Shown here: positions 1 to 5,760 of the stretch, one piece after another
Numbering within the stretch: position 1 is the stretch's first letter
Layout of the letters: each line of letters starts with the position of its first letter
DNA from: Chromatiaceae bacterium
GTDB taxonomy: Bacteria > Pseudomonadota > Gammaproteobacteria > Chromatiales > Chromatiaceae
Direction: 5' to 3'
Assembly: GCA_016938795.1 (NCBI GenBank)
Contig: JAFGTZ010000187.1
Location: 1-6,962 of the forward strand
Length of the DNA stretch: 6,962 nucleotides
The notes under the pieces: generated by a model
What the model saw: only the letters and a program-made list of their open reading frames with translations
Told to the model about the DNA's origin: nothing
Databases searched by the model: none
Program-made: the position numbers and the translations under genes

Positions 1-16
1 ATCTACGGAGGCCCGC

Positions 17-1549
17 CTAGCTGGCTTCCGGGCGCATGTGGGGAAAGAGCAGCACGTCGCGGATCGAGGGCGAGTCGGTGAAGAGCATTACCAGCCGGTC
101 GATGCCGATGCCCTCGCCCGCCGTGGGCGGCAGGCCGTGCTCCAGGGCGCGGATGTAGTCGGCATCGAAATACATGGCCTCCTGATCGCCCGCCTCCTTC
201 TCGGCCACCTGGGCGCGAAAGCGCTCGGCCTGATCCTCGGCATCGTTCAGCTCGGAGAAGCCGTTGGCAATCTCGCGCCCGCCCACGAAGAACTCGAAGC
301 GGTCGGTTACAAAGGGGTTAGCGTCGTTGCGCCGCGCCAGGGGCGAGACCTCGGTGGGATACTCGGTGATGAAGGTGGGCTCCAGAAGACGATGTTCCGC
401 CGTCTGCTCGAAGATCTCGATCTGGATCTTGCCGAGCCCCCAGCCCGGCTTGAGCGCGATGCCAAGCCGTTCAGCCACCCGGCGCGCCGGTTCCAGGGCG
501 TCGATGTCGGCAGGCGCGAGATCCGGGTTGAAGCGCAGGATGGCCTCGCGCACCGTGAGCCGCGTGAAGGGCTGACCGAAGTCGTAGCGCTCGCCCTGAT
601 ACTCGATGAGGGTGCGCCCGAGCACCGTCTCGGCCATGCGCCGCAGCAGATCCTCGGTCAGATCCATGAGGTCGTGATAGTCAGCATAGGCCTCGTAGAA
701 CTCCAGCATGGTGAACTCGGGGTTGTGGCGCGTGGAGAGCCCCTCGTTGCGGAAGTTGCGGTTGATTTCATAGACCCGCTCGAAGCCGCCGACCACCAGC
801 CGCTTGAGAAAAAGCTCAGGGGCGATGCGCAGATAGAGCTGCATGTCGAGCGCGTTGTGATGGGTGACGAAGGGACGCGCCACGGCGCCGCCCGGAATCA
901 CCTGCATCATCGGCGTCTCGACCTCCAGAAAGCCGCGCCCGTCGAGATAGTCGCGGATGAAGCGCACGATAGCGCCGCGCACCCGGAAGGTCTCGCGTGC
1001 ATCCTCGTTCATGATGAGATCGAGATAGCGCTGGCGGTAGCGGCTTTCCATGTCGGTCAGACCATGGAATTTTTCGGGCAGCGGGCGCAGCGCCTTGGTG
1101 AGCAGACGGATAGAGTCGCACTTGATTGAAAGCTCGCCGGTCCGGGTCTTGAAGAGCTGTCCCTCGACGCCGAGGATATCGCCCAGATCGAACTCGCGCT
1201 TGAAGTCCGTATAGGCCTCCTCACCCAGCAGATCGCGCTGCACCAGCAGCTGGATGCGCCCCGACATATCCTGCACATGGGCAAAGCTCGCCTTGCCCAT
1301 GACGCGGCGGCTCATCAGACGTCCGGCCACCTTCACGCGCAGCGCGCGCGCCTCCAGCGCCTCGGCGTCGAGTTCGCCATACTCGGCGCACAGTTCGCCG
1401 GCCATGACATCGCGCCGAAAATCGTTGGGAAAGGCGTTGCCCTGGCCGCGCAGGCGGGCGAGCTTCTCGCGCCGCTGCGCGATCAGCTTGTTCTCATCCA
1501 GCGCCTCGCTGGCCTGGGTTCTGGTGATCTCGTGTGACGCGTCGCTCAT
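17..1549 (-). CDS. lysS: Lysyl-tRNA synthetase, class II
   Basis: Cytoplasmic enzyme that charges tRNA-Lys with lysine using ATP. The 510-residue product has the full class II layout. An N-terminal OB-fold anticodon-binding domain lies at about residues 72-150 (VAGRLMSRRVMGKASFAHVQD). Motif 1 is near 207-219 (FLEVETPMMQVIPGG). Motif 2 is near 263-285 (NRNFRNEGLSTRHNPEFTML), and motif 3 near 480-489 (GIGIDRLVML), followed by the usual RDVLLFPHMRPE tail. The length is typical of bacterial LysRS. I chose the ATG at 1549 because AAAAGAG lies about 9 nt upstream and MSDASHE resembles known N-termini. An in-frame ATG at 1594 would add 15 residues not typical of the family. It follows prfB by 87 nt on the same strand, the same order as prfB-lysS in E. 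coli, so co-transcription is likely. The stop is TAG at 17-19, and only 16 nt are visible beyond it, so no terminator can be judged. Confidence 0.97.
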   Translation of the reverse strand: MSDASHEITRTQASEALDENKLIAQRREKLARLRGQGNAFPNDFRRDVMAGELCAEYGELDAEALEARALRVKVAGRLMSRRVMGKASFAHVQDMSGRIQLLVQRDLLGEEAYTDFKREFDLGDILGVEGQLFKTRTGELSIKCDSIRLLTKALRPLPEKFHGLTDMESRYRQRYLDLIMNEDARETFRVRGAIVRFIRDYLDGRGFLEVETPMMQVIPGGAVARPFVTHHNALDMQLYLRIAPELFLKRLVVGGFERVYEINRNFRNEGLSTRHNPEFTMLEFYEAYADYHDLMDLTEDLLRRMAETVLGRTLIEYQGERYDFGQPFTRLTVREAILRFNPDLAPADIDALEPARRVAERLGIALKPGWGLGKIQIEIFEQTAEHRLLEPTFITEYPTEVSPLARRNDANPFVTDRFEFFVGGREIANGFSELNDAEDQAERFRAQVAEKEAGDQEAMYFDADYIRALEHGLPPTAGEGIGIDRLVMLFTDSPSIRDVLLFPHMRPEAS

Positions 1550-1636
1550 CCGGGTGTGACTCTTTTGAATAAAGGCCGCCGCACGCAGCGGCACTGGATA
1601 CCGCTGGCGGCGATTCGCTGGCGGCTGGTGGCGATC
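1550..1636 (-). other. prfB-lysS intergenic spacer
   Basis: This 87-nt spacer carries the probable lysS ribosome binding site (AAAAGAG, about 9 nt before ATG 1549). It also has a small GC hairpin (GCCGC/GCGGC arms at 1578-1582 and 1588-1592) and a 10-base direct repeat CGCTGGCGGC at 1602-1611 and 1616-1625 (plus-strand reading). The hairpin has only a 5-bp stem and no proper U-tract, so I do not call a terminator. I see no convincing promoter, which fits read-through from prfB. Confidence 0.5.
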
Positions 1637-2735
1637 CTACAAACCGCTCTTGAGGCTCGCCTCGATGAAGGGATCGAGGTTGCCGTCGAGCACCGCCTGG
1701 GTGTTGGCCGTCTCGACATTGGTGCGCAGATCCTTGATGCGCGACTGGTCGAGCACGTAGGAGCGGATCTGGCTGCCCCAGCCGATATCTGACTTGCTGT
1801 CCTCGAGCGCCTGCTGGCTGGCCTGGCGTTTCTGCATCTCCAGCTCGTAGAGCTTGGCCTTGAGCTGCTTCATCGCCTGGTCCTTGTTCTTGTGCTGCGA
1901 GCGGTCGTTCTGGCACTGGGTGACGATGTTGGTGGGCAGGTGGGTGATGCGCACGGCCGATTCGGTCCGGTTGACGTGCTGCCCGCCCGCGCCGCTCGCG
2001 CGATAGACGTCGATGCGCAGATCCGCCGGGTTGATCTCGATTTGGACCGAGTCGTCGATCTCGGGCGAGACAAAGACCGAGGCGAAGGAGGTATGACGAC
2101 GGTTGCCCGAGTCAAAGGGCGACTTGCGCACCAGACGGTGCACCCCGGTCTCGGTGCGCAGCCAACCGAAGGCATGGTCGCCCTCAAACTTGATGGTGGC
2201 CGACTTGATGCCCGCCACCTCGCCCTCCGAGACCTCCATGAGTTCGGTCTTGAAGCCGCGCCGCTCGCCCCAGCGCAGATACATGCGCAGCAGAATCTCG
2301 GCCCAGTCCTGCGCCTCGGTGCCTCCCGAGCCGGCCTGAATATCAACAAAGGCGTTGTTCGGGTCCATCTCACCTGCGAACATGCGCCGAAATTCCAGCT
2401 CTTCGACCCGCTTCTGATAGCCGTCGAGATCCCGGGCAACGGATTCCACGGTCTGCGCGTCGCCTTCCTCGACCGCCATTTCCAGCAGATCGTCGGTGTC
2501 GGCAAGGCCGGCGGTCAGCTCGTCGATGGTCTCGACCACCGCCTCCAGGTTTGCGCGTTCGCGTCCCAAGGTCTGGGCGCGCTCGGGATCACCCCAGACG
2601 CCAGGATCTTCCAGCTCGCGCAACACCTCGGTCAGACGATCCTTGCGGTTCTCGTAGTCAAAGATACCCCCTAAGGGACTGAAGGCGCCCCTTGAGGTCG
2701 TGGATCTGAGCGGTCAGCGGATTGATGTCGAGCAT
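1637..2735 (-). CDS. prfB: Peptide chain release factor 2 (programmed +1 frameshift)
   Basis: RF2 recognises UGA and UAA stop codons in the ribosomal A site and triggers peptide release. The gene reads as two pieces: 25 codons from ATG 2735 (MLDINPLTAQ...LRGYL) to an in-frame TGA at 2660-2658, then a +1 shifted frame from 2659 (DYENRKDRLTEV...) to TAG at 1637. The joined protein is 365 residues, the same length as E. coli RF2. By my count the stop-codon recognition tripeptide SPF falls at 205-207 and the catalytic GGQ at 250-252, the same positions as in E. coli. Residue 246 is Ala, whereas E. coli K-12 has an unusual Thr there. The start is supported by the conserved M-x-x-I-N-P opening. Expression is expected to be autoregulated: low RF2 slows UGA termination and favours the shift. 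lysS follows downstream. An annotation that ignores the frameshift would call a truncated gene starting at GTG 2626. Confidence 0.97.
2657..2675 (-). promoter_or_regulatory. RF2 programmed +1 frameshift site
   Basis: Read on the minus strand, the site is CTT AGG GGG TAT CTT TGA C. The internal Shine-Dalgarno-like AGGGGG (2672-2667) sits just upstream of the slippery CTT (2663-2661), followed by the in-frame stop TGA (2660-2658) with C as the next base. This is the known E. coli prfB recoding signal. The ribosome slips by one base on CUU and continues with GAC (Asp) at 2659-2657. Both the frame before (ending LRGYL) and the frame after (starting DYENR) are conserved RF2 protein, which confirms the junction. 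Termination at this UGA itself needs RF2, so the site works as a feedback sensor. Confidence 0.96.
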
Positions 2736-2763
2736 GCTGGATTCCCGGAAAAATAAACTTTGC

Positions 2764-2769
2764 ATCATA
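2764..2769 (-). promoter_or_regulatory. Candidate -10 box for prfB
   Basis: On the minus strand the hexamer TATGAT (5 of 6 matches to TATAAT) ends 28 nt before the prfB ATG. That would place transcription start near 2757 and give a leader of about 22 nt. The region at -35 (GGCCTC with a 17-nt spacer) does not resemble TTGACA, so the call rests on the -10 box and its position alone. A weak GGGA lies about 7 nt before the ATG as a possible ribosome binding site. Confidence 0.3.
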
Positions 2770-2868
2770 CCGTTCAAGGGAACCCCGAGGCCAGATCTTG
2801 CGTATCCCAAGACGATTTTGCCAAACATAAAGGCAGCAAAGACGGCGCGGCTGTCTATACTTGCAACA

Positions 2869-2893
2869 GGCCAATCAACTGGACCTGACCCCG
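2869..2893. repeat. GACCTGACCCC-type element upstream of RAYT
   Basis: Directly before the transposase start lies GGCCAATCAACT followed by GGACCTGACCCC (the latter at 2881-2892); on the other strand this reads GGGGTCAGGTCC. From memory, GGGGTCAGGTC-type sequences recur next to RAYT/Y1 transposase genes in many Gammaproteobacteria, so this may be a conserved flanking or leader element of the transposase family. I find only this one copy in the window. The role (binding site, cleavage site or just a conserved leader) is unknown from the sequence. Confidence 0.45.
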
Positions 2894-2895
2894 AC

Positions 2896-3624
2896 ATGGC
2901 ACGCCTTCCTCGCTTTGTGATACCCGAGCTGCCACAGCATGTCATCCAGCGTGGCAACAATCGTCAACGCATCCTCTACGATGAAGAGGATTACTGGTTC
3001 ATCTGGGAGAAGCTCAAGACTGCGGCGGAGAAGTTCGACTGCTCCGTTCACGCCTACGTCCTGATGCCCACCCATTTTCACTTGCTGCTCACACCCCATT
3101 GCGACACGGGCATTGGTAAATTCATGCAGTACGTGGGACGTTATTACGTCCAGTATTTTAATCACCGCCATGAGCGCACCGGAACCCTCTGGGAGGGACG
3201 CTATCGCGCGACCCTCATCGATCCGGTCCACTACCTGCTACCGGTCAGTCACTATGTGGAAGACAATCCGCATCGCGCCGGGCTGGTGGATGAGTCCGCT
3301 GATTATGGCTGGTCAAGTCATGCGGCCAATGCCCTGTGTGAAGACGACCCCTTGGTGACGCCTCATGCAAGCTATCAGCGTCTTGGGCGCAGCCGCAAGG
3401 CGCGCTGTGAACGTTATGCGCAAGAGGCTGCGCCGGGGCTGGACGAGGCACTGATCACGCGTATTCGCGATGCGACCAATAAGGCCTGGGTGCTCGGCGA
3501 GCGCGACTTCTGCGAGCACATCGAAAGCCAGCTCAACCGCCGCGCCCTGCCGCGTCCGCGTGGTGGTGATCGGCGCTCGGCCGCCTATCGCAGCCGCCTG
3601 CTTGCGCAGCAAGCGCCAGGTTAA
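2896..3624 (+). CDS. REP-associated tyrosine transposase (RAYT, Y1/HUH family)
   Basis: Single-strand DNA transposase of the IS200/IS605-like Y1 superfamily, in the RAYT branch, which is thought to act on REP-type palindromes rather than on its own insertion sequence. The 242-residue product opens with the family start MARLPRFVIPELPQHVIQRGN. The HUH metal motif is His60-Phe-His62 (MPTHFHLLL). The nucleophilic tyrosine should lie in the helix at about 79-88 (candidates Tyr83, Tyr84, Tyr87). Other family blocks follow: GTLWEGRY (96-103), YVEDNPHRAGLV (120-131), YGWSS (137-141) and a basic C-terminus (LPRPRGGDRRS). It looks full length and undamaged. The frame is open 58 codons further upstream, but that part is unlike the family, so ATG 2896 is preferred; no clear ribosome binding site precedes it. 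It is AT-richer than its neighbours (the bases at 3121-3180 are 48% GC), which suggests separate acquisition. No inverted or direct repeats bound it as an IS. Confidence 0.9.
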   Translation: MARLPRFVIPELPQHVIQRGNNRQRILYDEEDYWFIWEKLKTAAEKFDCSVHAYVLMPTHFHLLLTPHCDTGIGKFMQYVGRYYVQYFNHRHERTGTLWEGRYRATLIDPVHYLLPVSHYVEDNPHRAGLVDESADYGWSSHAANALCEDDPLVTPHASYQRLGRSRKARCERYAQEAAPGLDEALITRIRDATNKAWVLGERDFCEHIESQLNRRALPRPRGGDRRSAAYRSRLLAQQAPG

Positions 3625-4013
3625 TGAGGATGAAGGATGCAATCCAGGTTGCTCGAACGCTGGAATCGGACGAATACGATTTTCGCGAGGGCTGCCGCAT
3701 TCTCGAACTCTGGAATCAGGCCGTGGACCCCGCGCTGTCCGTCGCGCGGGCCCGTGTGCCGCCTGGCGTCACCACCCGTCTGCACCGTCTTGCGGGAACC
3801 GTCGAGCGCTATCTCATCCTGAGCGGCCAGGGTCTCATGGTCCTGCCCGACGGCAACACCCAGGCGGTCGGGCCGGGCGATTTGGTCTATATCCCGGCCA
3901 ATGCGCCCCAGCGCATCACCAATGGGGGCGCGGAGGATCTGATCTTTCTGGCCCTCTGCACGCCCCGCTTCGAGCCCGGCTGCTACCTGGATCTCGACCC
4001 CACCGAAGACTGA
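3624..4013 (+). CDS. Small single-domain cupin protein
   Basis: Soluble 129-residue protein with one cupin (double-stranded beta-helix) domain at about residues 38-112; substrate unknown. Cupin motif 1 is visible as PPGVTTRLHRLAGTVERYLI followed by LSGQG, and motif 2 as GPGDLVYIPANAPQRITNGG. Of the usual metal ligands only His54 and Glu61 are obvious. The second His of the H-x-H pair is Leu56 and the motif 2 His is replaced (APQRITN), so metal binding, if any, is altered. From memory, close relatives share the TVERYLI and QRI-N blocks, so this is a subfamily trait rather than local decay. The ATG at 3624 overlaps the transposase stop (TAATG). The ATG at 3630 (MKDAIQV) is an equally possible start, with AGG about 9 nt upstream. 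It may be co-transcribed with the transposase gene, though a functional link is not implied. Confidence 0.85.
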   Translation: MRMKDAIQVARTLESDEYDFREGCRILELWNQAVDPALSVARARVPPGVTTRLHRLAGTVERYLILSGQGLMVLPDGNTQAVGPGDLVYIPANAPQRITNGGAEDLIFLALCTPRFEPGCYLDLDPTED

Positions 4014-4084
4014 GCCAAGCCACTGATCTCGGGGCGCTTGAGACGCGCAATGCGGCCTCTGTCGCATTTCAGTCACGTACACCC

Positions 4085-4113
4085 TTGCGACCCTCCCGGT
4101 CGGCTGCTAAGAC
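4085..4113 (+). promoter_or_regulatory. Candidate sigma-70-type promoter for cpdA
   Basis: TTGCGA (4085-4090) and TAAGAC (4108-4113) are separated by exactly 17 nt, and a TG at 4105-4106 gives an extended -10. The -35 box matches the consensus at 4 of 6 bases and the -10 at only 3 of 6, so this is a modest candidate. It would start transcription near 4120, inside a small inverted repeat (CTTCA-AC-TGAAG, 4113-4124), and give a cpdA leader of about 64 nt. Confidence 0.33.
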
Positions 4114-4150
4114 TTCAACTGAAGGATGCGGTCGCGGACCTGCATTCACA

Positions 4151-4170
4151 GCCCGCCGCCCGAGGCGGGC
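4151..4170 (+). promoter_or_regulatory. Perfect 7-bp GC hairpin in cpdA leader
   Basis: Arms GCCCGCC (4151-4157) and GGCGGGC (4164-4170) pair perfectly around a 6-nt loop (GCCCGA). The hairpin ends 13 nt before the first cpdA ATG (4184). No T-run follows on either strand, so it is not a standard intrinsic terminator. It could limit ribosome access, mark the end of the cupin transcript, or be a REP-like palindrome. It lacks the GTAG/GGAG tetranucleotide typical of known REPs. Confidence 0.5.
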
Positions 4171-4183
4171 TCACCCGGACGTC

Positions 4184-5032
4184 ATGATGCCAGCCACCGT
4201 CACCCGCTCATGCGAGGCGCCTGCGAAAGGGCAAGAGAGTGCCTCTCCGACATCGCTCAGGCTCGTGCAGCTCACCGACCCGCATCTCTTTCGCGATCCC
4301 GAGGGCTGTTTGCTTGGCATGCCCACCCGGGCAGGATTCGAGGCCGTGCTGGCCCTGGCGCTGGAGCGCTCGCGCCCGCACGCCCTGGTCGTGACCGGTG
4401 ATCTGGTGCATGACGAATCGCTGGCCGGCTATCGCGTCCTGCGCGAACGGCTCGATGCCACGGGGCTGCCCTGGTTTTGCGTGGCGGGCAATCATGATCG
4501 CTGGTCGCTCATGCGCCAGGTGCTCGGAGCGCGCGCGCTAGGCCCGATCGAGCTACGCGAGCTTGGCCACTGGCGTCTGGTCTTTCTCGACTCGCGTCTG
4601 CCCGGCGAGACCGGCGGGCGACTGAGCGCCGAGCAATTAAGGGCGCTCGATAAGCGCCTTGCCGAGGGGCGGGCGCCAACCCTCATCCTGCTGCATCATC
4701 ATCCAGCGTTGATCGGCTGCCACTGGCTCGATGGCATGGGGGTCGAGAATGGCGCCGAGCTGATCGCCCTGGCGCAGCGCCATCCCGAGGTGCGCGCCAT
4801 TCTCTTCGGGCACATCCATCAGGCCTTCAGCGCCCAGCTCGATGGGCTTAGCCTGCTCGGCGCACCCGCGACCTCGGTGCAATTTCTGCCGCACAGCCCA
4901 ACCTTTGCGCTCGATCACAAACCACCCGGCTATCGTGAGCTTTGTCTACACGACACGGGCGACTTCGACACACGGATCCTGCGCCTCGCGCGCTATCCCA
5001 GCGCGCCCTGCTTCGCGGCCCAAGGCTACTGA
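4184..5032 (+). CDS. cpdA: 3',5'-cyclic AMP phosphodiesterase (CpdA)
   Basis: Cytoplasmic class III phosphodiesterase of the calcineurin-like metallophosphoesterase superfamily, expected to hydrolyse cAMP to AMP and so damp CRP-type signalling. The 282-residue product shows all the metal-binding blocks in order: D-x-H (Asp32, His34 in LTDPHLF), GD (Asp73 in TGDLVHD), GNHD (102-105), HHHP (171-174) and GHIH (209-212). The CpdA-specific block CLLGMPTRAGFEAVL follows the first motif as in E. coli (about 275 residues there). Either ATG 4184 or 4187 could be the start. The ribosome binding site is weak (CCGGAC), and the start sits just behind a GC hairpin. About 20 extra residues precede the catalytic domain. 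The frame stays open far upstream, but through the cupin and transposase genes, so an earlier start is not credible. It stands apart from both neighbours (170 nt before, 99 nt after). Confidence 0.93.
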   Translation: MMPATVTRSCEAPAKGQESASPTSLRLVQLTDPHLFRDPEGCLLGMPTRAGFEAVLALALERSRPHALVVTGDLVHDESLAGYRVLRERLDATGLPWFCVAGNHDRWSLMRQVLGARALGPIELRELGHWRLVFLDSRLPGETGGRLSAEQLRALDKRLAEGRAPTLILLHHHPALIGCHWLDGMGVENGAELIALAQRHPEVRAILFGHIHQAFSAQLDGLSLLGAPATSVQFLPHSPTFALDHKPPGYRELCLHDTGDFDTRILRLARYPSAPCFAAQGY

Positions 5033-5131
5033 CCTCGCCGCGCCCGCTCATCCACGCGCAAAACCGGAAACGCGAAAGGCATTGGGTATAGACTATGCCC
5101 CCAGCGGTCTATTGAGCATATGGAGCACACG
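5033..5131 (+). promoter_or_regulatory. cpdA-wrbA spacer with possible -10 and inverted repeat
   Basis: This 99-nt spacer holds the wrbA ribosome binding site: GGAG at 5122-5125, 6 nt before ATG 5132. A -10-like TATAGA lies at 5087-5092 inside an imperfect inverted repeat (GGCAT at 5078-5082, ATGCC at 5095-5099, 12-nt centre), which could be an operator. No recognisable -35 lies 16-18 nt upstream (CCGGAA at 17 nt), so the promoter call is weak. There is no terminator hairpin with a T-run after cpdA. Confidence 0.27.
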
Positions 5132-5737
5132 ATGAGTTACATCCTGATTCTCTACTATAGTCGTCATGGCGCCACCGCCGAGATGGCGCACCAGATTGCG
5201 CGCGGCGTGGGCGCGAGCGGTCTTGAGGCGCGTCTGCGCACGGTACCAGCTGTTTCAACCACCTGCGAGGCGGTGGAGGACGGCATTCCGGCGAGCGGTG
5301 CGCCCTATGCCACGCTGGAGGATCTGCGTGACTGCGCGGGCTTGGCCCTCGGTAGCCCGACACGCTTTGGCAACATGGCCGCCCCCATGAAATATTTTCT
5401 CGATGGCACCTCAAGCGTCTGGTTGAGCGGCGCCCTGGTCGGAAAACCCGCCGGAGTCTTCACCTCGACCTCGAGCCTGCACGGCGGACAGGAAAGCACC
5501 CTGCTGAGCATGATGCTGCCGCTGCTGCACCACGGGATGCTCCTGGTCGGCCTGCCCTACAGCGAAAGCGATCTCGCCCATACCCAGAGCGGCGGAACCC
5601 CCTATGGCCCCTCGCATCTGGCCGGTGCGCAGAACGAGCGTCCGCTGAGCGAGGAGGAAAGCCGTCTCTGCCAGGCCTTCGGGCGGCGTCTGGGTGAGAC
5701 CGCGCTGGCGTTGGCCCAGGGGCGCGGCGCGCACTGA
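5132..5737 (+). CDS. wrbA: NAD(P)H:quinone oxidoreductase, WrbA family flavoprotein
   Basis: Cytosolic FMN flavoprotein (type IV) that makes two-electron reductions of quinones, avoiding semiquinone radicals; a redox-defence role is inferred from the family. The 201-residue product has the flavodoxin-like fold: after the first beta strand (YILILYYS) comes the FMN phosphate loop SRHGAT (10-15). Further FMN contacts are GSPTRFGNM (74-82) and TSTSSLHGGQE (111-121), and the conserved His134 is present. The Trp/Phe-rich insert and the SDLAHTQSGGTPYGPSHLAG block are family-typical, and length matches the usual ~200 residues. ATG 5132 is chosen over 5120 because GGAG lies 6 nt before it and MSYILIL fits family N-termini. 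hda follows after 23 nt, so the two are probably one transcript. From memory, wrbA also lies near hda in Pseudomonas. Confidence 0.93.
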   Translation: MSYILILYYSRHGATAEMAHQIARGVGASGLEARLRTVPAVSTTCEAVEDGIPASGAPYATLEDLRDCAGLALGSPTRFGNMAAPMKYFLDGTSSVWLSGALVGKPAGVFTSTSSLHGGQESTLLSMMLPLLHHGMLLVGLPYSESDLAHTQSGGTPYGPSHLAGAQNERPLSEEESRLCQAFGRRLGETALALAQGRGAH

Positions 5738-5760
5738 GCACGAGCTGGACGCGGCGGCGC

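Noticed and set aside
38..1129. 363-codon open frame on the plus strand opposite lysS
   Set aside because: It lies entirely antisense to a fully motif-supported lysS. Long antisense frames are common in GC-rich genes, and the translation shows no recognisable domain.
1578..1592. Possible terminator between prfB and lysS
   Set aside because: The stem is only 5 bp, and the following bases (GGCCTTTATT on the minus strand) are not a real U-tract. The genes are probably co-transcribed.
1892..2674. 260-codon open frame on the plus strand opposite prfB
   Set aside because: Antisense shadow of prfB with low-complexity, unrecognisable protein.
2856..2861. TATACT as a -10 box for the transposase
   Set aside because: A good hexamer, but nothing like a -35 (CAGCAA at 17 nt) and no extended TG, so it is too weak to list as a promoter.
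2658..2960. 100-codon frame ending at LRGYL, extended upstream of prfB
   Set aside because: Only the last 25 codons (from ATG 2735) match RF2. The upstream part crosses the promoter region and the transposase start.
3631..4129. 10-mer TGAAGGATGC present at 3631-3640 and 4120-4129
   Set aside because: A 10-base match is expected many times by chance in a 7-kb window, and the flanks do not match.
3470..4183. Long upstream extension of the cpdA frame through the transposase end and the cupin gene
   Set aside because: The extended part is out of frame with two well-supported genes and is Arg/Pro/Ser/Ala-rich. CpdA homology starts only after 4184.
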